The notes under the pieces were generated by a model. The model searched no databases. It had not been told where the DNA came from and worked only from the letters and a program-made list of their open reading frames with translations. Below are positions 1 to 6,277 of a stretch of 14,119 nucleotides of DNA, one piece after another. Within the stretch, counting starts at the first letter, position 1; each line of letters starts with the position of its first letter. The translations under genes and the position numbers were made by a program. Source of the stretch: Clostridia bacterium (lineage in GTDB: Bacteria > Bacillota > Clostridia > Christensenellales > Aristaeellaceae); NCBI GenBank assembly GCA_017458865.1, contig JAFSZW010000112.1:1-14119 (forward strand), read 5' to 3'.

Positions 1-21
1 GCTGTTGAAAGGAGAACGGAT

Positions 22-930
22 ATGAGCGTTACTGCTGCTATGGTAAAAGAACTCCGCGAGCGTACCGGCGCCGGCATGATGGACTGCAAGAAGGCGCTTG
101 TCGAGTGCGAAGCGGATATGGAAAAGGCGATCGACTTCCTTCGTGAGAAGGGACTCGCTGCCGCGGCCAAGAAGGCCGGCCGTATTGCCGCTGAGGGCAT
201 GGTTGATGCTTATGTTAACGCTGATGGCACCGGTGTTGTGATCGAAGTCAACTGCGAGACCGACTTCGTCGCCAATACTGACCGCGTTAAGGCTCTGTGC
301 CGTGATTTCGCCAAGCATGTGGCGGTCGCCGCACCGGCCAATGTTGATGAGATGCTCAATCAGCCGTTCTATGATGATGACGCCAAGACCGTTCAGGACA
401 TGATCGGTGAGGCAACCGCATCCATCGGCGAGAAGATCTCCATCCGCCGTTTCACCCGCTTTGTTCCGTCCGGGGACACGATGGTTGAGACCTATGTTCA
501 CATGGGCGGCCGCATTGGCGTCATGCTTGAGGTCAAGGCTGATGTTGTCGACGACGAAGTGAAGACGAATGCGCATGACCTGACGATGCATATCGCAGCT
601 GCAAACCCGCTGTTTGTGCGTCGTGAGGAAGTTCCGAACGATAATCTCGAGAAGGAGCGCGAGGTTCTGACCCAGCAGGCACTCAACGAGGGCAAGCCGG
701 AGAAGATCGTCGAGCGGATGGTCGAAGGCCGTATCGAGAAGTATTACAAGGAAGTCTGCCTGCTTGAGCAGCCCTTCGTAAAGGATCCCGATATCAGTGT
801 CAAGAAGCTGCTTGGTGACAAGATGGACGTTGTCCGTTTTGTGCGCTACGAGCGTGGCGAAGGCCTCGAGAAGCGTCATGATGACCTGGCTGCTGATATT
901 GCTGCAGAACAGGCCAAGATGAAGAAGTAA
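22..930 (+). CDS. tsf: Translation elongation factor Ts
   Basis: EF-Ts is the cytosolic guanine-nucleotide exchange factor that releases GDP from EF-Tu during protein synthesis. The 302-residue product has the N-terminal UBA-like segment with the signature around residues 8-25 (KELRERTGAGMMDCKKAL). The core motif CETDFVA lies at 78-84, in the region known in the family to contact the EF-Tu nucleotide pocket. A C-terminal dimerisation-type region follows, including a KYYKEVCLLEQPFVKD-type segment typical of the family. Length is normal (about 280-300 residues). The ATG at 22 is set by AAAGGAG at 8-14 with a 7-base spacer. In most bacteria rpsB lies just upstream, which would be outside this window. 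A strong terminator begins five bases after the stop, separating it from pyrH. Arginine is mostly CGT or CGC, as expected for a highly expressed gene. Confidence 0.98.
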   Translation: MSVTAAMVKELRERTGAGMMDCKKALVECEADMEKAIDFLREKGLAAAAKKAGRIAAEGMVDAYVNADGTGVVIEVNCETDFVANTDRVKALCRDFAKHVAVAAPANVDEMLNQPFYDDDAKTVQDMIGEATASIGEKISIRRFTRFVPSGDTMVETYVHMGGRIGVMLEVKADVVDDEVKTNAHDLTMHIAAANPLFVRREEVPNDNLEKEREVLTQQALNEGKPEKIVERMVEGRIEKYYKEVCLLEQPFVKDPDISVKKLLGDKMDVVRFVRYERGEGLEKRHDDLAADIAAEQAKMKK

Positions 931-935
931 TCATT

Positions 936-964
936 AAAAAAGGCATGCTTGGCATGCCTTTTTT
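936..964 (+). terminator. Intrinsic terminator after tsf
   Basis: A perfect 13-base-pair inverted repeat: AAAAAAGGCATGC at 936-948 and its complement at 952-964, with a 3-base loop (TTG). The T-run 959-964 forms the 3' end of the stem and continues as TTTTTTATT. It begins five bases after the tsf stop and ends 39 bases before pyrH. Because the A and T tracts are symmetrical it could also act on antisense transcripts. Confidence 0.92.
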
Positions 965-1003
965 ATTAAAGCCCGCGCGGCTTATCTGAAAGGAGTATCG
1001 GCT

Positions 1004-1714
1004 ATGCCTAAGTATAAACGCGTTTTGATCAAACTGAGCGGCGAGGCGCTTGGTGATCATGGACGGCTCTTTGATTTTGAGCAGATTAACCGTGTTGCCT
1101 CCGTAATTGCGCGGCTCCATGAGACCGGGACGCAGATAGCGCTCGTCATTGGTGCCGGCAATATCTGGCGCGGACGTCAGGGCCCTGCGGCTCAGATGGC
1201 AGCAGTGAGTGCGGATCACATGGGAATGCTTGGTACTGCGATCAACAGCATTGCCATGCAGGATGCCATTATGCATCACGGCGTCAGCGCGCATGTCCTG
1301 TCTGCAGTTGACATGAACCGTTTCTGCGAGCCCTATTCCTATCCGCTGGCCATCCGTTACCTGGAACAGGGTGATGTGGTCATTTTTGCCTGCGGAACCG
1401 GCAATCCGTTCTTCTCGACGGATACCGCTGCGGCACTCAGATCTGTCGAAATTGCTGCGGATGCCATTCTGCTTGCGAAGAATGTCGACGGTGTCTATGA
1501 CAGCGATCCCCGTCTCAATCCGGATGCGAAGTTCATGCCGGATCTTACCTATCAGGAGGTTATGGAGCGCGACCTCAAGGTCATGGATGCGGCAGCCATC
1601 ACCATCTGCCGGGACAACAAGGTGCCGTCTATCCGCGTTTTCGCGCTGGATGATCCGGAAAACATTCTCAAGGTTATTGACGGCGATCAGATGGGTACCA
1701 CGGTTCATCCGTAA
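1004..1714 (+). CDS. pyrH: UMP kinase (uridylate kinase)
   Basis: Cytosolic kinase converting UMP and ATP to UDP and ADP in pyrimidine nucleotide synthesis; the bacterial enzyme belongs to the amino acid kinase fold and is a hexamer. The 236-residue product has the phosphate-binding KLSGEAL at 10-16, the glycine loop GAGNIWRG at 50-57, DHMGMLGT at 71-78, the UMP-binding GTGNPFFSTDTAAALR at 131-146, and the nucleotide-binding segment around DGVYDSDPR at 162-170. Length is that of the family. The glycine loop reads GAG where many homologues have GGG, which is a mild change. The start is fixed by AAAGGAG at 989-995 with an 8-base spacer. The gene is flanked by terminators on both sides, so its transcription must come from readthrough of the tsf terminator or from a promoter I could not identify in the short gap. 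Confidence 0.98.
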   Translation: MPKYKRVLIKLSGEALGDHGRLFDFEQINRVASVIARLHETGTQIALVIGAGNIWRGRQGPAAQMAAVSADHMGMLGTAINSIAMQDAIMHHGVSAHVLSAVDMNRFCEPYSYPLAIRYLEQGDVVIFACGTGNPFFSTDTAAALRSVEIAADAILLAKNVDGVYDSDPRLNPDAKFMPDLTYQEVMERDLKVMDAAAITICRDNKVPSIRVFALDDPENILKVIDGDQMGTTVHP

Positions 1715-1733
1715 CAGACAAAGCGTAAGTCAC

Positions 1734-1763
1734 AAAAACACGCCGGCAACCCGGCGTGTTTTT
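1734..1763 (+). terminator. Intrinsic terminator after pyrH
   Basis: AAAAACACGCCGG at 1734-1746 pairs perfectly with CCGGCGTGTTTTT at 1751-1763 across a 4-base loop (CAAC). The 13-base-pair GC-rich core is followed by a T-run at 1759-1763. It starts 19 bases after the pyrH stop and lies before the ribosome binding site of the HAD gene. Confidence 0.92.
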
Positions 1764-1802
1764 CGTAGCAGGGCAGCCGGTGAACGGCCTGAGGGGGAAA
1801 AC

Positions 1803-2429
1803 ATGGCAGGACTCAAAAACTATATCTGGGATCTGGACGGAACGCTGCTGGATTCATATGCCTGCATTGTTTCAAGCATTGTTAAGCTGGCAGGGGAATG
1901 CCGGGTAGAGGACACATATCAGGAAATCATGGTGTCTGTCAAACAGGGATCGGTATCCACGTACCTGAGGGAGCTGTCCGGGCGCTGCGGCGCAGCATAC
2001 GATGATCTTTACCGGCGGTATCGGGAGATCAGCCATGAACGGATGGATGAGATCACGCTGATTCCCGGTGCTGTGGAGACGCTCACCGGGCTCAAAGAGA
2101 TGGGCGCGGAACATTTCGTGTATACCCACAGGGGAAAATCGACGGGATATCTCCTTGACCGGTTGGGGCTGACAGGGTTCTTTACAGAGATCGTCACCTT
2201 TGAAAATGGCTTCAGACTCAAACCATCAGGGGACGGTGCCCGGTATCTGGTTGAAAAGTACGGCCTTGCCAGGTCTGCGACAGGGTATGTCGGGGACAGG
2301 CAGCTTGATGTCTACTGCGCAAAGGATGCCGGCATAGCGGCAATTCTGTACCTGCCGGCAGATTCCTGCGTCACGCCGACCGGTCACGAGGACAGGATAA
2401 TCAGGCGGCTGGATGAGCTGGTTGAGTGA
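1803..2429 (+). CDS. HAD-superfamily hydrolase, phosphoglycolate phosphatase-like
   Basis: A predicted cytosolic phosphatase of HAD subfamily IA; the true substrate cannot be read from the sequence. The 208-residue product has all four HAD motifs. Motif I is DLDGT with nucleophile D10 and D12. Motif II is T108 within VYTHRG. Motif III is K140 within LKPSGD. Motif IV is GDRQLD at 164-169, with D165 and D169 as Mg2+ ligand candidates. An alpha-helical cap lies at about residues 18-85. The frame is open further upstream, but that part overlaps pyrH and has no homology sense. GAGGGGG at 1791-1797 with a 5-base spacer sets the ATG at 1803. The gene sits between pyrH and frr, which are usually adjacent in Bacillota. 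It uses several AGG arginine codons (YLRE, THRG, ARSA, DRQL, DRII), unlike tsf, consistent with lower expression or separate origin. Alternatives within the family include a pyrophosphatase or a sugar-phosphate phosphatase. Confidence 0.9.
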   Translation: MAGLKNYIWDLDGTLLDSYACIVSSIVKLAGECRVEDTYQEIMVSVKQGSVSTYLRELSGRCGAAYDDLYRRYREISHERMDEITLIPGAVETLTGLKEMGAEHFVYTHRGKSTGYLLDRLGLTGFFTEIVTFENGFRLKPSGDGARYLVEKYGLARSATGYVGDRQLDVYCAKDAGIAAILYLPADSCVTPTGHEDRIIRRLDELVE

Positions 2430-2463
2430 GGGGAAACGGCAGTGTACAACTGGCCGGTGGTCC

Positions 2464-2530
2464 GTTGCCTGTCAGTGCGGAACTGGGCATCAAACCGGTG
2501 GCGGCAGCCAAATTGCCTGACCTGGGCAAC
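2464..2530 (+). other. Inverted repeat in HAD-frr gap
   Basis: The 264-base gap between the HAD gene and frr has no convincing gene. Its first half holds an inverted repeat, GTTGCC at 2464-2469 and GGCAAC at 2525-2530. The flanking inner bases (TCAG near 2472 and CTGA near 2517) can extend the pairing. There is no T-run, so it is not an intrinsic terminator. It ends eight bases before the -35 box of the frr promoter. No function can be assigned; it may be the 3' end structure of the HAD message. Confidence 0.3.
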
Positions 2531-2537
2531 ATAGTAC

Positions 2538-2566
2538 TTGCCAAGAAATGAAGCATGTTGTACAAT
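2538..2566 (+). promoter_or_regulatory. Sigma-A type promoter upstream of frr
   Basis: TTGCCA at 2538-2543 and TACAAT at 2561-2566 are separated by exactly 17 bases. This is a near-consensus housekeeping promoter, 4 of 6 and 5 of 6 matches to TTGACA and TATAAT. TG at 2557-2558 lies close to the extended -10 position. Transcription would start at about 2573, giving frr a leader of about 120 bases. It lies in a non-coding gap after two terminator-separated genes, which supports a real function. Confidence 0.75.
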
Positions 2567-2600
2567 AAGCACAGCTAAAAAACAGGGGAAACTGGCCCCA

Positions 2601-2679
2601 ACAGATTATGCGTTCCGATACGGCAGCGCAAGGGCTGGACTCCGGTTTCAATCGACGATGCGTTTATATGGACATCTGT
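2601..2679 (+). promoter_or_regulatory. Possible structured 5' leader of frr
   Basis: Within the predicted untranslated leader, ACAGAT at 2601-2606 is complementary to ATCTGT at 2674-2679, which directly abuts the frr ribosome binding site at 2680. Inside that pair a hairpin can form: TGCG 2609-2612 with CGCA 2627-2630, plus CCG 2615-2617 with CGG 2621-2623 around an ATA loop. This is the pairing I can see by eye; no known riboswitch or T-box signature is recognised. The regulatory role is inference. Confidence 0.35.
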
Positions 2680-2693
2680 AAGGAGGGACTTGT

Positions 2694-3257
2694 ATGCCAA
2701 CAACCCGTATCATGGACGTTGCGAAGGAGAAGATGGAGAAGACGAAGAATGTGCTTCGTGCTGACCTTATGGCCATTCGCGCGGGCCGTGCCAACCCCCA
2801 GCTGCTGGACAGGATTACCGTTGATTATTACGGCTCCCAGACGCCGCTCAAAAACGTTTCGAACATTTCGGCACCTGAACCGCGTGTCCTGCAGATCAAC
2901 CCGTGGGATGTCAAGATGGTCAAGGAGATCTGCCGTTCCATTCAGGCGAGCGATCTTGGTCTGAATCCGTCAACGGACGGAAAGGTCATTCGCCTCATCA
3001 TTCCGGAGCTCAATGAGGAGCGCCGCAAGGAGCTCACGAAGCTGGTCCGCAAGACCGCAGAGGAGAGCAAGGTTGCCATCCGCTCCATCCGCCGTGATGC
3101 TGTTGAGCAGGTCAAGAAGATGAAGAAAAACAGCGAGATCACTGAGGATGACCAGAAGAAGGCAGAGGAAGATATCCAGAAGCTGACGGATGCCAACATC
3201 AAGGATGTTGACAAGATCACCGCTGAAAAAGAGAAAGAGATCATGGACGTCAAGTGA
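2694..3257 (+). CDS. frr: Ribosome recycling factor
   Basis: RRF works with EF-G in the cytosol to split the post-termination ribosome. The 187-residue product matches the family length (about 185). It shows the conserved run IRAGRANPQLLDRITVDYYG near residues 24-43, then TPLKNVSNIS and EPRVLQINPWD, the SDLGLNPSTDGKVIRLIIPEL block, and the long basic helix around EERRKELTKLVRKTAEE and IRSIRRDA. The C-terminal third is a charged helix rich in K, E and D, as expected for the coiled three-helix bundle. AAGGAGGG at 2680-2687 with a 6-base spacer is an excellent ribosome binding site and fixes the ATG at 2694. The gene has its own promoter and a leader of about 120 bases. Its stop codon overlaps the start of the next small ORF. 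Confidence 0.98.
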   Translation: MPTTRIMDVAKEKMEKTKNVLRADLMAIRAGRANPQLLDRITVDYYGSQTPLKNVSNISAPEPRVLQINPWDVKMVKEICRSIQASDLGLNPSTDGKVIRLIIPELNEERRKELTKLVRKTAEESKVAIRSIRRDAVEQVKKMKKNSEITEDDQKKAEEDIQKLTDANIKDVDKITAEKEKEIMDVK

Positions 3258-3436
3258 TGGGCACGCTTCTGGGCCGGAGGGCCGAGGATGCTGCCGCAAT
3301 GCTGATGGCGCAGGGGATTGAACCTGAGCTTGAGCGGACAGGACCGGACAGCAACGGCATCATGCGTGTTGTTCAGGTACTTGATGGCGGCGCGCGTCTC
3401 AGGATCGCCTGTTTTCCGGCAGAACCTGAAATGTAA
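3257..3436 (+). CDS. 59-residue hypothetical protein, PASTA-like
   Basis: A small ORF whose ATG shares one base with the frr stop (TGATG at 3255-3259), an arrangement typical of translational coupling. I see no separate strong ribosome binding site, so its translation probably depends on frr; a GTG at 3254 is a possible alternative start. The 59-residue product is soluble, with no signal peptide or membrane segment. The pattern GRRAEDAAAMLMAQGIEPEL near the N-terminus, followed by RVVQVLDGGARLRIACFPAE, resembles a single PASTA-type unit: a helix beginning with a small motif, then a strand, then a V-x(n)-G-x-x-L strand. This is pattern resemblance only. An intrinsic terminator begins four bases after its stop, suggesting it is the last gene of an frr-orf transcript. 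A non-coding 3' tail of frr is the main alternative. Confidence 0.6.
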   Translation: MGTLLGRRAEDAAAMLMAQGIEPELERTGPDSNGIMRVVQVLDGGARLRIACFPAEPEM

Positions 3437-3440
3437 TCCG

Positions 3441-3467
3441 GCGAGGCGTTTCGCCTCGCTTTATTTT
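3441..3467 (+). terminator. Intrinsic terminator after the 59-codon ORF
   Basis: GCGAGGCG at 3441-3448 pairs perfectly with CGCCTCGC at 3452-3459 across a TTT loop, followed by TTTATTTT at 3460-3467. The 8-base-pair GC-rich stem and T-rich tail are typical of Rho-independent termination. It lies between the small ORF and uppS. Confidence 0.88.
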
Positions 3468-3495
3468 AGGACTAAGCATATGAGGGAGTACTGTT

Positions 3496-4230
3496 ATGAC
3501 TGAGCAGTTACCGCTGGATCCCGCTAAATTGCCGCAGCATGTGGCGATTATCATGGACGGAAATGGCCGGTGGGCAAAGCGGCGCGGCATGCCGCGGACC
3601 TTTGGCCATAAAGCCGGTGTCGAGGCGCTGAGGGAGATCATCAAGATGTCGGATGAGCTTGGCATCAGAGCGCTGACCGTCTATGCGTTTTCGACAGAGA
3701 ACTGGAAGCGGTCTGCTGAGGAAGTCGGTGCGCTTATGGGCCTCCTGCTTGAGTACTTTACAAAGGAACTTGAGGAGCTCAACCGGAAAAATGTCTGTAT
3801 CCGCATCCTTGGCGACATTGACGGGATGCCGAGGGGCACTGAGCGCCAGCAGGCTGCACTGCATAAGGCGATTGAACGCACGCAGACGAATACAGGCCTG
3901 ATTCTCAACATTGCGCTCAACTATGGCGGTCAGCAGGAGATTGTGCGGGCTGCAAAAGTGCTTGCAAAACGTGCGGCCGATGGCAGCCTTGATCCTGAGT
4001 CGATCACGCAGGAAACCTTTGCGGCGGAGCTTTACACGCATGATGAACCGGAGGTCGACCTGATCATCCGGACCAGCGGGGAATTGAGGCTCAGCAATTT
4101 CCTTCTGTGGCAGTGTGCGTATGCTGAGTTTTATATTACGGATACGCTCTGGCCTGACTTTGACCGCAATGCCTATCGGGAAGCACTTGAGGCTTTTTCC
4201 AATCGAAACCGCCGATTTGGAGGCGCGTAA
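3496..4230 (+). CDS. uppS: Undecaprenyl diphosphate synthase (cis-prenyltransferase)
   Basis: This enzyme condenses isopentenyl diphosphate onto farnesyl diphosphate in cis to make the C55 lipid carrier for peptidoglycan and other wall polymers; it is a peripheral membrane or cytosolic dimer. The 244-residue product has the catalytic N-terminal motif MDGNGRWA at 20-27 with D21, then GHKAG at 37-41 and the AFSTENW loop at 64-70. The C-terminal motif RTSGELRLSNFLLWQ spans 192-206 and binds diphosphate through R192 and R198, with E211 in AEFYIT. Length is normal. GAGGGAG at 3482-3488 with a 7-base spacer selects the ATG at 3496. It is preceded by a terminator and followed 47 bases later by cdsA. 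The residue after GE in RTSGE varies between species and is Leu here, so I do not see a defect. Confidence 0.98.
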   Translation: MTEQLPLDPAKLPQHVAIIMDGNGRWAKRRGMPRTFGHKAGVEALREIIKMSDELGIRALTVYAFSTENWKRSAEEVGALMGLLLEYFTKELEELNRKNVCIRILGDIDGMPRGTERQQAALHKAIERTQTNTGLILNIALNYGGQQEIVRAAKVLAKRAADGSLDPESITQETFAAELYTHDEPEVDLIIRTSGELRLSNFLLWQCAYAEFYITDTLWPDFDRNAYREALEAFSNRNRRFGGA

Positions 4231-4277
4231 TACGCTGATACAGTCGTGTTTCCAATTGACGAGAAGGGTTTGGAAAG

Positions 4278-5087
4278 ATGAAGAAACGAATCATAACATC
4301 CTTTGTCGGACTGCCGGTTCTGTTTGGCTGTCTGTATCTGCGCGGATGGATTGCAGAGCTTGTTCTGGCTTTTCTGACTCTCGTAGGCGTTATTGAGTGT
4401 TACCGTGCGATTCGGACAGCCAAATACAATCCGTTCCCATGGGGCGGATATGCGGGACCTGTGCTCATGCTGCTCATGGCCTGGCTGATTGATATCAGGA
4501 ATCCGCTGCTGCTGATTGCCACCTGCATGGGCATAACCATTGTCGGATGCATTTTCAGCAAACAGCCGAATTTTCCGGATACTGCAGTGTCCATTTATCC
4601 GCTCTTTACGTGCCTTATGCCGCTGTCCATGATCATGATGATGCTGAACTCGACATTTGGACGGGTTCCTGGCGTTGCATTGATTACAATGTCGTTTGCC
4701 ATCGCGTTTGGCGGAGATGCCTCCGCATACTTTGGCGGACGGGCATTCGGAAAACACAAACTCTGTCCGACAGTCAGCCCGAAAAAGACAGTTGAGGGTG
4801 CAGTCTGTTATTTTATTGGCAGTACATTTGTTGCCGTTATGACCAGACTGTTTTTTGTAAAGGTGGTCGGCTATGCGATGCCCGGCATTCCGGCAGCGAT
4901 TGTGCTCGGTCTGGTTGGCGGCTTTTTCGCACAGATTGGAGACCTGACTGCATCGCTGCTGAAACGGTATTCGGGGATCAAGGACTACGGCAAGATTTTC
5001 CCTGGTCATGGCGGTGTCATGGACCGACTGGACAGCGTCATGTTCACCGTTATTGTCCTGTACTGTTACACACTGGTGCTGAAATAA
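4278..5087 (+). CDS. cdsA: Phosphatidate cytidylyltransferase (CDP-diglyceride synthase)
   Basis: An integral membrane enzyme making CDP-diacylglycerol from phosphatidic acid and CTP, the precursor of phosphatidylglycerol and cardiolipin. The 269-residue product has many hydrophobic segments, for example around 8-45, 60-95, 105-125, 135-150, 172-190 and 200-220. The family signature is complete at the C-terminus: S226-x-x-K229-R230, then K235-D236, then H244-G245-G246 and D249-R250-x-D252. The metal-binding loop GGDASAYFGG is at 145-154 (D147), and SPKKTVEG lies at 167-174. GAAGGG at 4263-4268 with a 9-base spacer sets the ATG. dxr starts nine bases after its stop, so both are very likely on the same message as uppS, the usual arrangement in Bacillota. 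Confidence 0.96.
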   Translation: MKKRIITSFVGLPVLFGCLYLRGWIAELVLAFLTLVGVIECYRAIRTAKYNPFPWGGYAGPVLMLLMAWLIDIRNPLLLIATCMGITIVGCIFSKQPNFPDTAVSIYPLFTCLMPLSMIMMMLNSTFGRVPGVALITMSFAIAFGGDASAYFGGRAFGKHKLCPTVSPKKTVEGAVCYFIGSTFVAVMTRLFFVKVVGYAMPGIPAAIVLGLVGGFFAQIGDLTASLLKRYSGIKDYGKIFPGHGGVMDRLDSVMFTVIVLYCYTLVLK

Positions 5088-5096
5088 GGGGTTAAA

Positions 5097-6248
5097 ATGC
5101 GTAAACTGGCTATCCTGGGTTCCACGGGTTCCATAGGTACACAGGCACTTGATGTGATTGCACAGCATCCGGATCGCTTTCGTGCGGAGGCGCTGGTTGC
5201 CAATACATCCTCTGAGATGCTGTTTGATCAGGTGCGCAGGTACCATCCCAGCATTGCGGCACTCCGTACGGAGCCGGCAGAGATTCCGGCGGATGTCCGG
5301 AAAGGAACGGAGTGGTTTTTTGGCGATGACGTGCTGACGCAGATTCCGCGGATAACGGATGCCGAGGATGTGCTGGTCAGCGTTGTCGGCATTGTGGGCC
5401 TCTCTGCGGTCATGACCGCACTTGAAAGCGGAAAGCGTGTCCTGCTGGCCAACAAGGAGCCGCTTGTTGCAGGCGGTGAACTGGTGACTGCTGCAGCCGC
5501 CAGGGCCGGGCAGCCGCTGTTGCCCGTTGACAGTGAGCACAGCGCTGTCTTCCAGTGCCTGCAGGGTGCAGGTCCCAATATGCCGGTTCGCCTGATCCTG
5601 ACGGCGAGCGGCGGACCATTCCGCACTGCGACGAAGGAATCCATGGCTGTTGCGACAAAGGAACAGGCACTCAGGCATCCGAACTGGAATATGGGCCGGA
5701 AGATCACGATTGATTCGGCGACAATGATCAATAAAGCCCTGGAGGTCATTGAAGCCAGGTGGCTGTTTGACATGCCGCCGGAGAAGATTGACGTGCTGGT
5801 GCATCCGCAGTCGGTCATCCATTCGATGGTTGAGTATGCGGACGGTGCCGTCATGGCGCAGCTGGGCACACCGGATATGCGCATTCCGATCCTGTATGCC
5901 ATGGCATACCCGGAGCGGCTGACAACAGGCGGTGTCCGGCTGGATTTCGCAAAGCTGGCAGATCTGACGTTTGAGACGCCGGACTTTGACAAGTTCCCCG
6001 GCCTGCGGCTTGGCTATGATGCGCTCAAAACCGGCGGCACAATGACAACTGTGCTGAACGGCGCCAATGAGGTGGCGGTAGCCGCGTTCCTTGATGACCG
6101 GATTCGGTTTGGCGGAATTGCTGCGCTGGTTGAGGAGACGATGAACCGCATGACGCCTCAGATGCATCCGGATCTGGATGCCATCTTTGAAGCGGACCGC
6201 GCGGCGCGCGAAATCGCGGAACAACTGTTATCTACGGGCAGGTATTAA
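5097..6248 (+). CDS. dxr: 1-deoxy-D-xylulose 5-phosphate reductoisomerase
   Basis: Converts deoxyxylulose phosphate to methylerythritol phosphate with NADPH, the committed step of the MEP isoprenoid route; cytosolic and metal dependent. The 383-residue product has the NADPH loop GSTGSIG at 8-14 and metal ligands D145 and E147 in PVDSEHS. Substrate-binding S171 is in SGGPF, H194 in HPNWNMG, S207 in TIDSATM, and N212, K213 and E216 in INKALE. These correspond to the E. coli residues with a constant offset of 15, so the active site looks intact. The nicotinamide-side motif reads LANKEP at 117-122 where LANKES or LANKET is usual. AAGGGG at 5086-5091 overlaps the cdsA stop and serves the ATG at 5097 after a 5-base spacer. 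Its TAA stop lies in the loop of a terminator hairpin. Confidence 0.98.
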   Translation: MRKLAILGSTGSIGTQALDVIAQHPDRFRAEALVANTSSEMLFDQVRRYHPSIAALRTEPAEIPADVRKGTEWFFGDDVLTQIPRITDAEDVLVSVVGIVGLSAVMTALESGKRVLLANKEPLVAGGELVTAAAARAGQPLLPVDSEHSAVFQCLQGAGPNMPVRLILTASGGPFRTATKESMAVATKEQALRHPNWNMGRKITIDSATMINKALEVIEARWLFDMPPEKIDVLVHPQSVIHSMVEYADGAVMAQLGTPDMRIPILYAMAYPERLTTGGVRLDFAKLADLTFETPDFDKFPGLRLGYDALKTGGTMTTVLNGANEVAVAAFLDDRIRFGGIAALVEETMNRMTPQMHPDLDAIFEADRAAREIAEQLLSTGRY

Positions 6249-6265
6249 ACACCTGCCTTTTTATT
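6237..6265 (+). terminator. Intrinsic terminator enclosing the dxr stop
   Basis: GGCAGGT at 6237-6243 pairs with ACCTGCC at 6251-6257 across a 7-base loop, followed by TTTTTATT at 6258-6265. The 5' arm lies inside the last dxr codons and the TAA stop (6246-6248) is in the loop. The T-run ends next to the rseP ribosome binding site (CGGAGG at 6266-6271), so rseP has no room for a promoter of its own in this gap. It may work as a partial terminator or attenuator. Confidence 0.78.
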
Positions 6266-6277
6266 CGGAGGCATTTC

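Noticed and set aside
968..1003. A promoter for pyrH in the gap after the tsf terminator
   Set aside because: A TTATCT-like -10 is present near 981, but there is no -35 at the proper distance outside the terminator stem.
800..1708. A 302-codon minus-strand open frame opposite tsf and pyrH
   Set aside because: It crosses a terminator and two conserved genes and has no ribosome binding site or recognisable motif; a shadow of the real genes.
1371..1802. A possible longer start for the HAD gene within pyrH
   Set aside because: The extra 144 residues are the shifted frame of pyrH and cross its terminator; HAD motif I lies 10 residues after the ATG at 1803, which has a good ribosome binding site.
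2446..2530. A T-box or riboswitch in the HAD-frr gap
   Set aside because: The GGTGG-like words do not fit the T-box consensus, there is no terminator, and the segment lies before the promoter.
2442..2534. A 30-codon ORF with four Trp codons starting at GTG 2442
   Set aside because: AGGGG lies upstream at a plausible distance, but the GTG start, short length and odd composition give no support; it might be a leader peptide only if conserved.
4173..6224. A 683-codon open frame on the minus strand opposite cdsA and dxr
   Set aside because: It is antisense to two clearly conserved genes. Its product is rich in His, Cys, Arg and Gln with no recognisable domain, as expected from the complement of GC-rich coding DNA.
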